From PWQG01 sp050486205 (GTDB lineage: Bacteria; Pseudomonadota; Gammaproteobacteria; Pseudomonadales; Pseudohongiellaceae), in assembly GCA_050486205.1 (NCBI GenBank), contig JBJHCW010000003.1, forward strand, positions 310,001 through 374,000: DNA of 64,000 nt, read 5' to 3'. The notes beneath the pieces were generated by a model, which ran no database searches, was not told the DNA's origin, and saw only the letters and a program-made list of their open reading frames with translations. Position 1 is the first letter of the stretch. Every line of letters starts with the position of its first letter. Positions 52,814 through 61,479 of the stretch are shown here, in pieces. The position numbers were made by a program, and so were the translations under genes.

Positions 52814-54607
52814 ATGACTGCTTCCCTGATTCTCAACCGTCGTGATCTTGACTTCATGCTTTATGAGTGGCTCGACGCCGAGGCGCTGACCGGTCACGAT
52901 CACTACAGCGACCATTCACGAGAGACGTTTGATGCGGTACTGGATCTGTGTGAACAACTTGCCAGCAGCCACTTCGCTACACACAACCGCAAGAACGACC
53001 TGAATGAGCCGCATTTTGATGGTGATCAGGTACACGTGATTCCGGAGGTGGGCGTTGCCCTGGAACAGTTCTCCGCCGCTGGTCTGGTGGCAGCCGGGCA
53101 GGACTACGACCTGGGTGGCATGCAACTGCCGATGTTGGTGGAAAAGGCTGCCTTCGCCTGGTTTCTGGCCGCCAATGTGGGCACAGCGGCATATCCCTTT
53201 CTGACCATTGGCAATGCCAACCTTTTACTTGCCCACGGCTCGGCCGATCAGGTGCGGACCTGGGTGCGTCCCATGCTGGAAGGTCGTTTTTTCGGCACCA
53301 TGTGCCTGTCCGAACCGCAGGCCGGATCCTCGCTGGCAGATGTTCGTACGCGGGCCGAGCCTGATGGAAACGGTGTCTACCGTCTGTTCGGCAACAAGAT
53401 GTGGATCTCCGGCGGCGACCACGAGCTGTCGCAGAATATTGTGCACCTGGTACTGGCGCGCATCCCCGGTGCGCCTGCGGGTGTGAAAGGTATATCACTG
53501 TTCATTGTGCCGCGATTTCTTGTTGATGATCAGGGCCAGGTTGCCGAACGCAATGACGTGGTGCTGGCCGGGCTCAATCACAAGATGGGTTACCGGGGTA
53601 CAACCAATACATTGCTGAATTTTGGTGAAGGCAAGTTCCCGGTTGACGGCAGGCCCGGCGCCGTTGGCTATCTTGTCGGGGAAGCCCACAAGGGCCTGAC
53701 CTACATGTTCCACATGATGAACGAAGCGCGAATTGGTGTGGGTCTCGGCGCTGCTGCCCTGGGCTACACCGGTTACCTGCACGCGCTGGACTATGCCAGA
53801 CAGCGCCCACAGGGGCGGCCATTGACTGACAGGGATCCGGCATCACCTCAGATTCCCATCATCGAACACACTGATGTCCGGCGTATGTTGCTGGCACAGA
53901 AGGCCTGGGTGGAAGGCGGATTGGGTCTTAACCTGTACTGCGCAAGGCTGGTCGATGAGCAGCGGATGAGTGAAGGTGCAGCGCGGGCGGAATTGACCCT
54001 GCTGCTGGATATACTCACCCCGGTCGCCAAGAGCTGGCCGTCACAGTGGTGCCTGGAGGCAAACAATCTGGCCATCCAGGTGCTGGGTGGTTATGGTTAT
54101 ACCCGTGACTACGCGGTCGAGCAATTCTACAGGGACAACCGCCTGAACCCTATACATGAAGGCACCCATGGCATACAGGCGCTGGATCTGCTGGGTCGAA
54201 AGGTTGTGATCAATCAGGGTGCGGCACTGACACTGTTGACCGGGCGTATGCGCGACACCATCGGACGGGCGAAGAGCCACCCCACACTGGCCGATCTCGC
54301 CGCTGAGCTGCATATCATGGTTCAGCGCCTTGAGTCAGTCACCGCAGAGCTGCATGCCATTGATGACCGGGAAGTCACCCTGGCCAATGCAGCGGTGTAT
54401 CTGGAGGCGGCTGGCCATATTGTGGTGGCCTGGATCTGGCTGGACCAGATGCTAGCCTGCGGTGACCATCAGGGAGACTTCTACGATGGCAAGCGTCAGG
54501 CCGGGCAGTGGTTTTTCCGCTGGGAGTTGCCCCGCGTGAGCGTCCAGCTGGATCTGTTGGCCTCGCTGGATACCACTACGCTGGACATGAAACCCGCCTG
54601 GTTCTGA
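52814..54607 (+). CDS. Acyl-CoA dehydrogenase, DmdC/large type
   Basis: 597-residue flavoenzyme. Dehydrogenase motifs MCLSEPQAGSSLADVRT and NKMWISGGDHEL in the middle domain; QVLGGYGYTRDYAVEQFYRD and IHEGTHGIQALDLLGRK with the catalytic Glu449 in the C-terminal helical part. The length near 600 and the extra C-terminal domain (LADLAAELHIMVQRLESVTA) place it with the 3-methylmercaptopropionyl-CoA/long-chain group rather than short ACADs of about 380. The substrate is uncertain. It follows tetR by 28 bases and is probably cotranscribed with it. Confidence 0.88.
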   Translation: MTASLILNRRDLDFMLYEWLDAEALTGHDHYSDHSRETFDAVLDLCEQLASSHFATHNRKNDLNEPHFDGDQVHVIPEVGVALEQFSAAGLVAAGQDYDLGGMQLPMLVEKAAFAWFLAANVGTAAYPFLTIGNANLLLAHGSADQVRTWVRPMLEGRFFGTMCLSEPQAGSSLADVRTRAEPDGNGVYRLFGNKMWISGGDHELSQNIVHLVLARIPGAPAGVKGISLFIVPRFLVDDQGQVAERNDVVLAGLNHKMGYRGTTNTLLNFGEGKFPVDGRPGAVGYLVGEAHKGLTYMFHMMNEARIGVGLGAAALGYTGYLHALDYARQRPQGRPLTDRDPASPQIPIIEHTDVRRMLLAQKAWVEGGLGLNLYCARLVDEQRMSEGAARAELTLLLDILTPVAKSWPSQWCLEANNLAIQVLGGYGYTRDYAVEQFYRDNRLNPIHEGTHGIQALDLLGRKVVINQGAALTLLTGRMRDTIGRAKSHPTLADLAAELHIMVQRLESVTAELHAIDDREVTLANAAVYLEAAGHIVVAWIWLDQMLACGDHQGDFYDGKRQAGQWFFRWELPRVSVQLDLLASLDTTTLDMKPAWF

Positions 54608-54623
54608 TCCCCTGCGCTGACCA

Positions 54624-56018
54624 TCAGTCGAGCCTGGCGATCCTGAACCTGCTCCAGGCAAATGCCAGGGTCATCAGTGGGGTGATCAGGCAGAAAAATG
54701 CCCACGGTGCGTAGGCAAGTGTTGCCACGCCCAGCACACTGGCGTGATACGCTGCGCAGGTATTCCAGGGCACCAGAACCGAGGTCACCGTGCCGGTATC
54801 TTCCAGCGTGCGGCTCAGATTCTGCGGCGCCAGCCCGCGATCCTTGTACGCCTTTGTAAACATGCGTCCCGGCACCACCAGTGACAGGTATTGATCTGAG
54901 GCAGACACGTTGGTGACCAGGCAGGTTGCACCCGTTGCTGAGACCAGGCCAGCGTCACTGCGCACCCGCCGGATCAGTGCTCTGGTGATCTGCTCGAGGA
55001 AGCCGCCGGCCTCCATGGTGCCGCCGAAGGTCATTGCGGCAACAATCAACCAGATGGTGAACAGCATGCCAGCCATGCCGCCGGTGCTGAGCAGGCCATC
55101 AAGCACGTCATTGCCGGTGACAATCGCTGTGTCACCGTACACGGCCTGCATCAGGACCTGGAATACGCTGCCGGTCTCTGCGGCAAGGGATTGCAATAGC
55201 GGATATTGAACCACCACCGCACAAACAAGGCCCATCACCACGCCGGCGAACAGCGCTGGCAGCGCCGGAACTTTCTTGACGATCAGAAAAATCACCAGAC
55301 CCGGCACCAGCAGCAACAGGGGAGACAGCACGAACTGATCCTGCAGCAGCATGGCCAGCTCATCGGTGGTGGTGTCCATGGTACTGCTCGGGTTCAGGAA
55401 GAAGCCGATAATCAGATACATCAACAGTGCAAGGACTATGGATGGAAAGGTGGTCAGAGCCAGGTAACGGATGTGTGTGAACAGATCCACGCCGCTTACC
55501 CCGGACGCCAGGTTGGTGGTGTCGGAAAGCGGCGACATCTTGTCGCCGAAGTAGGCACCTGATATCAATGCGCCGGCAACCAGGCCCGGATTGAATCCCA
55601 TGGCGAGGCCGATGCTCATCAGGGCCACACCGAGCGTGGCAGACGTTGACCAGGAACTGCCGATGATTACAGCGGTCAGCGCCATGATCAGTGCTGCACT
55701 GAAAATGAAAATGGTCGGATTGAATATTTGCAGGCCGTAGTACACCATGCTCGGTACCACGCCGCCGATCAGCCAGCTGCCGGTCAGTGCTCCGACCATC
55801 AGCAGAATCAGGATTGCCGGTGTGGCCGCGCGGATATTGTCAGTAATTTTCTCCAGCATGGTGTCCCAGCTGACACCCCGGGCCATACCCATGCCGGCAG
55901 CAAGCGCGGCTGCCAGAATGAGCGCAATCTGATTGGGGCCGCCAAGTGAGTCATCGCCGTAGATATAGACGTTGTAGCCCAGCAGTGCAAAGAGAAACAG
56001 CAGTGGAATGATGGCCAT
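54624..56018 (-). CDS. NhaC-type Na+/H+ antiporter
   Basis: About 464-residue inner-membrane protein with some eleven spans. NhaC hallmarks: GPNQIALILAAALAAGMG, SSWSTSATLGVALMSIGLAM, GAYFGDKMSPLSDTTNLASG (ion-binding residues), TNVSASDQYLSLVVPGRMF, LEDTGTVTSVLVPWNTCAAY. ATG 56018 matches the usual NhaC N-terminus; the frame extends 96 codons upstream into the divergent epimerase gene, which is not credible. No strong ribosome-binding site is seen. It could exchange Na+ for H+ or organic acids such as malate/lactate, as some NhaC homologues do. Confidence 0.87.
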   Translation of the reverse strand: MAIIPLLFLFALLGYNVYIYGDDSLGGPNQIALILAAALAAGMGMARGVSWDTMLEKITDNIRAATPAILILLMVGALTGSWLIGGVVPSMVYYGLQIFNPTIFIFSAALIMALTAVIIGSSWSTSATLGVALMSIGLAMGFNPGLVAGALISGAYFGDKMSPLSDTTNLASGVSGVDLFTHIRYLALTTFPSIVLALLMYLIIGFFLNPSSTMDTTTDELAMLLQDQFVLSPLLLLVPGLVIFLIVKKVPALPALFAGVVMGLVCAVVVQYPLLQSLAAETGSVFQVLMQAVYGDTAIVTGNDVLDGLLSTGGMAGMLFTIWLIVAAMTFGGTMEAGGFLEQITRALIRRVRSDAGLVSATGATCLVTNVSASDQYLSLVVPGRMFTKAYKDRGLAPQNLSRTLEDTGTVTSVLVPWNTCAAYHASVLGVATLAYAPWAFFCLITPLMTLAFAWSRFRIARLD

Positions 56019-56205
56019 AGGGGAAGGTCTGTCCGTCCTGTTCTGGTTTTTGTAGTCTGCATGTCCGGGGCAGAGGTCCGGTCTGCACCGAGTATAGAGG
56101 ATATCAGTCCGGAATAGACAGTCCCGATGCCCTTGCCGGGACGGAAAGGCCGGGCGATCTGGGTTAAAATGTGCGCTGACACAATACAGTCGGCTTGGAG
56201 GCTGC

Positions 56206-57255
56206 GTGAAAATATTGGTGACGGGAACCGCCGGTTTCATTGGATCACATCTGGCACTGCGCCTGTTGGCGCGGGGTGATGAAGTGGTTGGACTGGACAG
56301 TATCAACGATTATTACGATACACGAGTGAAGTACGGCAGGCTTGGGTGGGCAGGTATCGATCCGGATGCGATAAGCTGGAACACACCTGTGCAGTCCTCC
56401 AGCATGCCCGGATATCGCTTTGTGAGAATGCAGCTGGAGGATCGCGCCGCGCTGGAGTCCCTGTTCGACACGGAACAGTTTGACGCAGTGTGTAATCTGG
56501 CAGCCCAGGCGGGCGTACGGTATTCGCTGGAAAACCCGGACGCCTATGTGAATTCCAATATTGTTGGCTTTATCAATATCCTGCAGGCCTGTCGACGCTT
56601 TGGTGTCGAGAACCTGAGTTTTGCCTCAAGCTCATCGGTTTATGGCCTGAATGAAAGTCTGCCGTTCAGCACGTCCGCCAACGTCGATCATCCGATCAGT
56701 CTGTACGCAGCCAGCAAGAAAGCCAATGAGCTCATGGCGCACACGTACAGCCATCTGTTTGGCATTGCCGCTACCGGCCTGCGCTTTTTTACCGTGTATG
56801 GCCCATGGGGGCGACCTGACATGGCGCTGTTCCTGTTTACCCGGGCAGCCCTGGCGGGGGAGGCAATCAAGGTGTTCAACCGCGGAGAGATGCTCCGGGA
56901 TTTCACCTACATCGATGATATTGTGGAGGGTGTGGTGCGGGTCATTGACAATCCTGCCAGGCCCGATGCAAAGTGGGACGGCAGGAATCCGGATCCTGCT
57001 GGTTCGTCGGCACCCTATCGTATCTACAATATCGGGAACAACAACCCTGTGCCGTTGATGGATTTCATTCAGGCGCTAGAGAATGCCCTGGGGGTGGAAA
57101 TCCGGAAGCAGATGCTGCCAATGCAGGCTGGTGATGTGCCAGCAACCTATGCCGATGTGGATGACCTGGCGCGGGATCTCGGTTATCGACCCAATACACC
57201 TGTCCAGGAAGGCATCAACCGCTTTGTAGCCTGGTACCGCGAATTTTATGCCTAG
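56206..57255 (+). CDS. NAD-dependent nucleotide-sugar epimerase (UDP-glucuronate 4-epimerase-like)
   Basis: 349-residue extended short-chain dehydrogenase. Rossmann motif GTAGFIGSH (7-15), catalytic Ser142-144 region FASSSSVYG, and the Tyr167-Lys171 dyad (SLYAASKKANE). FYTVYGPWGRPDMA-like sequence (FFTVYGPWGRPDMALFLFT) and DFTYIDDIVEGVVR are typical of UDP-glucuronate/UDP-galacturonate 4-epimerases for surface polysaccharide sugars. GTG start with GGAGG about 4 bases upstream. The YkgJ gene begins 8 bases after its stop. Confidence 0.87.
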   Translation: MKILVTGTAGFIGSHLALRLLARGDEVVGLDSINDYYDTRVKYGRLGWAGIDPDAISWNTPVQSSSMPGYRFVRMQLEDRAALESLFDTEQFDAVCNLAAQAGVRYSLENPDAYVNSNIVGFINILQACRRFGVENLSFASSSSVYGLNESLPFSTSANVDHPISLYAASKKANELMAHTYSHLFGIAATGLRFFTVYGPWGRPDMALFLFTRAALAGEAIKVFNRGEMLRDFTYIDDIVEGVVRVIDNPARPDAKWDGRNPDPAGSSAPYRIYNIGNNNPVPLMDFIQALENALGVEIRKQMLPMQAGDVPATYADVDDLARDLGYRPNTPVQEGINRFVAWYREFYA

Positions 57256-57263
57256 ATTGAATT

Positions 57264-57677
57264 ATGCTTAGATTGAAAGACGCTTCCGAACCTGCCGCTT
57301 GTATGGATGACAAGTGTGGGCGCTGCACAGCGTCCATCTGCTGCAATTCCATCAACCAACGGATCGACACGCCTCGCTCGATTGCCGAGTTCGATCACTT
57401 GCTGTGGCAGGTGTCCCACGAAAATATCAATGTGTTCAAGGACTGTGATGGCTGGTTCCTCAATGTGATCAGTCGCTGCCAGCACCTGCAGGGTGATGGC
57501 AGCTGCGGAATCTATGATCGACGACCCTATGTCTGCAGGGACTACGAAAACGATTTCTGCGAGCTGGACGAACCCATCCGGGAGGGCGCAGAGCTGTTCT
57601 TCGACACCTACGAGTCGCTGGACAATTACTGCCGGGCCCGCTTCAAGACCTGGGACAGGCGCTTTATTGGCCGGTAA
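57264..57677 (+). CDS. YkgJ-family cysteine-cluster protein
   Basis: 137 residues. Cys-rich YkgJ family with expected metal or Fe/S binding: MDDKCGRCTASICCNSI, ISRCQHLQGDGSCGIYDRRP and VCRDYENDFCELDEP. The function is unknown. Length is typical. It begins 8 bases after the epimerase gene and is probably cotranscribed. Confidence 0.85.
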   Translation: MLRLKDASEPAACMDDKCGRCTASICCNSINQRIDTPRSIAEFDHLLWQVSHENINVFKDCDGWFLNVISRCQHLQGDGSCGIYDRRPYVCRDYENDFCELDEPIREGAELFFDTYESLDNYCRARFKTWDRRFIGR

Positions 57678-57820
57678 GCTGTCCGGTGCACTGCACGCAT
57701 GGCGGAGGCATATTTTCTGTGTGCGAAGGCATGACAAATCCGCTACACTTCCTGCTTTTCGCACGCTCCTGAACAACAACAGGGATCGGTACATCGGATA
57801 GTGAACAACAGAGCCTCCCA

Positions 57821-60800
57821 ATGCGCCTGAAATGTATCAAACTCGCGGGTTTCAAGTCCTTTGTTGACCCCACTACAGTGAATTTTCCCAGTAACCTCTG
57901 CGCGGTTGTCGGCCCCAACGGCTGCGGCAAGTCCAATATCATTGACGCGGTGCGCTGGGTCATGGGTGAGAGTTCGGCCAAGAATCTGCGCGGCGAAAGC
58001 ATGACAGACGTCATATTCAATGGTTCAGGTGGCCGCAAACCGGTGGGCCAGGCGAGTATCGAACTGGTGTTCGACAACAGCGACAATCGTATTCAGGGCG
58101 AATACGCCCGGTTCTCCGAGATTTCCATCAAGCGCAAGGTCACCCGTGACGGTCAGAATACCTACATGCTCAACGGCACAAAATGTCGCCGGCGTGACAT
58201 CACTGACATTTTTCTTGGCACCGGGCTGGGTCCGCGCAGTTACTCGATCATCGAACAGGGAATGGTGTCGCGCCTGATCGAGTCGCGCCCGGAGGAGCTG
58301 CGGGTGTTCATCGAAGAGGCGGCCGGCATTTCCAAATACAAGGAGCGTCGTCGTGATACCGAGAACCGGATCCGGCGCACCCGGGAAAATCTTGAGCGCC
58401 TCACGGACATCCGTGATGAGCTGGAACGGCAGCTGCAACATCTGCACCGCCAGGCGCAGGCGGCGGAGAAGTACGGCGAACTGAAGACACGCGAGCGTGA
58501 ACTTACCGCCCGGCACAACGCGTTGCGATGGCGTGATCTCGATGCTGGAATGAGCGAAAAGAAGCTAAAAATCAGTGACCTGGAGGTTAAAATTGAAGCT
58601 GTTTCTGCTGGGCAGCGGGAAATTGATGCCAAGGTCGAAGAGCGCCTGCAGCAGCATACCGAGCTCAATGACCGGCTGAGCGAGGTTCAGGGTCGCTACT
58701 ACACGCTGGGCAGTGATATCGCTCGTATCGAGCAGTCCATCGAACACCATATCGAGCGGGTCAAGCAGCTGCGTCAGGATCTGGAAGATACCCGGCGTAA
58801 CTGGGAAAGCAGTCAGCATGAACTGGACGATGACAGGCGTCGCCTGGCGGTTCTGCAGGAAGAGCTTGATTCGTTGGCGCCCGAACTTGCCCTGGCTCGT
58901 GATGTGGAGGAGCAGTCCGCTACCTTGCTGGATGAAGCAGAGGAGCAGATGGGCGTCTGGCAACAGCAGTGGGATGAGTTCAGCAGCGAATCCGAAGCTC
59001 CCAGACAGATTGCCGAGGTGGAGCAGTCCCGGATCCAGCAGCTCGAGAAAATTGTCGAGCGCGGTATGGAGCGTCGCAACCGTCTGCGTCAGGAGCGCGA
59101 TACACTCGGAGAGAACCCCGAGCAGCATCTGGTGGACGAGCTGTCGATGGAGATCAACCAGCTTGAGGAGCAGGGTGAGCAACACCAGGCACGTAACGAG
59201 GAGCTTGCTGCGCAGGTGGACGAGGCGCGCACCCGCAGCCAGCGCATTGCCGGTGATCTGGATCAGACCCGTAGCGGTCTGCAGAAGCTCACCGGACGCC
59301 ATGCCTCGCTGGAAGCCTTGCAGCAGGCTGCTCTGGGTCGTGACAACGAACAGTTCAACCGGTGGTTGGCAGACCAGAATCTGGCCGGAAACGCCCGCCT
59401 TGGCGAAAGCGTAAGAGTCAATGCGGGCTGGGAAGCTGCTGTTGAAGCGGTGCTGGGTGACACGTTGCAGGCTGTGTGTGTTCCCTCCCTGGACAGGCTT
59501 GGTGACGTGCTCGCCAGCATGCCTGATGGTGTGATGTCCATGATCGACACGGGTGCCTCTGTGCGTGCATCAGCCATGCCGACTGTTGAGCGTCTGCAGC
59601 CACTTGCCGAACAGGTTCGGTCCGACGATCATGCGGCGGCCCTGCTCGTTGGTATTTATGCCGCAGAGAGCCTTGAACAGGCCCTGCAGGCTCGTGGCAG
59701 TCTGCCAGCCGGTGCCTCTATTGTGACCCGGCAGGGCGTCTGGCTGGGTGAGAACTGGTTGCGGGTCCGCAAGACTGTGGATGAAACCGCTGGCCTGCTC
59801 GAACGCAAGGGTGAGCTGGCGCGACTGCATGAAGACATGCAGATGGCCCAGGCGCGGGTTGACCAGCTGCTGGATGAACAGACCGAATGCCGGCAACAAC
59901 TGAGTGATCTGGAGAGTGAACGGGAAAACGTTCAGCGAATGATCGCTGCCCAGTCAAGGGAGCTGACGGAGCTCAAATCCCGCCTCAGCGCGCATCTGAC
60001 CCGGGAAGAACAGAACAGCCAGCGTCGCCACCGATTGCAGCAGGAGCTTGAAGAGCTGGAGCGGCAGTTGGCTGTTGAACAGGAAAACACTGCCATCGCC
60101 CGTGACCGGTTGCAGGATGCACTGGACAGAATGGGGCAGGATGTGGAGCGCAAGGAGTCGCTGTTGCAGCAGCGCGATGACCTGCGTCAGGCGCTGGACC
60201 AGGCGCGCCAGAAGGCCCGTCACGACAAGGACTCAGCCCACCAGTTGGCCATGCGCGAGCAGTTGCTGCAGTCACAGATCCGGTCGTTGCGGGAGACCAT
60301 CGAGCGTATGTTGGCCCAGGAGCAGCGCACGGCCCAGCGTATGGCAGCGCTGGAAACCCAGCTTGCGGACTCCGATGCGCCCGTGGATGAAAAGCGTGCT
60401 GAGCTGGAGGAGCGCTTGCAACAGCGGTTGTTGGTTGAAGAAGAATTGCACTCAGCCAAGGCCAGCGCCGACGACAATGAACACGAATTGCGTGCGCTGG
60501 AACAACAGCGCAACCAACATGAGCGCGAAGCCGCCGGTATCCGGGAGCAGCTCATGGAGCATCGCCTGAAACTCGAGGGCGATACAGTCAAGCAGCAGGG
60601 TCTGGAAGAGCAACTGCGCGAAAGTCAGTATGATCTGCAGACGGTGCTGCGCAATCTGCCGGAGGACCTGGACCTTCAGGCCTGTGACGAGGAACTGGAG
60701 CAGATCGCCCAGCGCGTCCAGCGCCTTGGCGCCATCAATCTGGCTGCCATCGATGAGTACAAACAACAGTCCGAGCGCAAGGTGTATCTTGATGCACAGA

Positions 60801-61339
60801 ACGAAGAGCTCGAAAAGGCGCTGATCACCCTGGAAAATGCCATTCGCAAGATTGACAGGGAAACCCGCACCCGTTTCAAGGAAACTTTCGACAAGATCAA
60901 CAACGGGCTTCAGGAGCTGTTTCCCAAGGTGTTTGGTGGCGGTCATGCCTATCTGGACATGACCGGTGATGACCTGCTGGATACCGGTGTGGCCATCATG
61001 GCGCGTCCGCCCGGCAAGAAGAACAGCACCATCCACCTGCTGTCCGGCGGCGAGAAGGCCATGACAGCCATTGCCCTGGTGTTTTCGATCTTCCGCCTGA
61101 ATCCCTCGCCATTCTGTATGCTTGATGAGGTGGATGCGCCACTGGACGATGCCAACGTCGGCCGTTACGCGCGGCTGGTCAAGGAGATGTCCGAGAATGT
61201 GCAGTTTGTGTTCATTACACACAATAAACTGACCATGGAAATGGCCAGTCAACTGCTGGGTGTGACCATGCACGAGCCTGGTGTTTCGCGTATGGTGGCC
61301 GTGGATATAGACGAAGCTGCCGAGCTGGCAGCGATGTAG
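57821..61339 (+). CDS. smc: Chromosome partition protein Smc
   Basis: 1172-residue SMC ATPase that condenses and separates chromosomes. N-terminal Walker A GPNGCGKSNIIDAVRWVMGE; long coiled coils; a hinge at about 520-660 around AAVEAVLGDTLQAVCVPS; C-terminal ABC signature LLSGGEKAMTAIAL and Walker B FCMLDEVDAPLDDANV, ending with the usual FITHNKLTMEMA. Length is standard. It is the first gene of the smc-zipA-ligA set, 144 bases after the YkgJ gene. Confidence 0.96.
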   Translation: MRLKCIKLAGFKSFVDPTTVNFPSNLCAVVGPNGCGKSNIIDAVRWVMGESSAKNLRGESMTDVIFNGSGGRKPVGQASIELVFDNSDNRIQGEYARFSEISIKRKVTRDGQNTYMLNGTKCRRRDITDIFLGTGLGPRSYSIIEQGMVSRLIESRPEELRVFIEEAAGISKYKERRRDTENRIRRTRENLERLTDIRDELERQLQHLHRQAQAAEKYGELKTRERELTARHNALRWRDLDAGMSEKKLKISDLEVKIEAVSAGQREIDAKVEERLQQHTELNDRLSEVQGRYYTLGSDIARIEQSIEHHIERVKQLRQDLEDTRRNWESSQHELDDDRRRLAVLQEELDSLAPELALARDVEEQSATLLDEAEEQMGVWQQQWDEFSSESEAPRQIAEVEQSRIQQLEKIVERGMERRNRLRQERDTLGENPEQHLVDELSMEINQLEEQGEQHQARNEELAAQVDEARTRSQRIAGDLDQTRSGLQKLTGRHASLEALQQAALGRDNEQFNRWLADQNLAGNARLGESVRVNAGWEAAVEAVLGDTLQAVCVPSLDRLGDVLASMPDGVMSMIDTGASVRASAMPTVERLQPLAEQVRSDDHAAALLVGIYAAESLEQALQARGSLPAGASIVTRQGVWLGENWLRVRKTVDETAGLLERKGELARLHEDMQMAQARVDQLLDEQTECRQQLSDLESERENVQRMIAAQSRELTELKSRLSAHLTREEQNSQRRHRLQQELEELERQLAVEQENTAIARDRLQDALDRMGQDVERKESLLQQRDDLRQALDQARQKARHDKDSAHQLAMREQLLQSQIRSLRETIERMLAQEQRTAQRMAALETQLADSDAPVDEKRAELEERLQQRLLVEEELHSAKASADDNEHELRALEQQRNQHEREAAGIREQLMEHRLKLEGDTVKQQGLEEQLRESQYDLQTVLRNLPEDLDLQACDEELEQIAQRVQRLGAINLAAIDEYKQQSERKVYLDAQNEELEKALITLENAIRKIDRETRTRFKETFDKINNGLQELFPKVFGGGHAYLDMTGDDLLDTGVAIMARPPGKKNSTIHLLSGGEKAMTAIALVFSIFRLNPSPFCMLDEVDAPLDDANVGRYARLVKEMSENVQFVFITHNKLTMEMASQLLGVTMHEPGVSRMVAVDIDEAAELAAM

Positions 61340-61479
61340 GGTTTCCAGGGGCAGCTTGTACCAAAGGCCTGTGCCTTGCTGCCGAACCTGGTTATTGATT
61401 TAATTGTATCAGCCAGAATCTGGCGCCGCGAATCCGGAGAAAACGGGACAATCTATGGGAATGCCTACGGGACTGCGCT

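Noticed and set aside
56019..56306. 96-codon N-terminal extension of the antiporter
   Set aside because: It overlaps the divergent epimerase start and has no membrane or family features.
60452..61273. Long minus-strand frame inside smc
   Set aside because: It lies wholly opposite the conserved Smc ATPase region, has codon use mirroring it and no family features.
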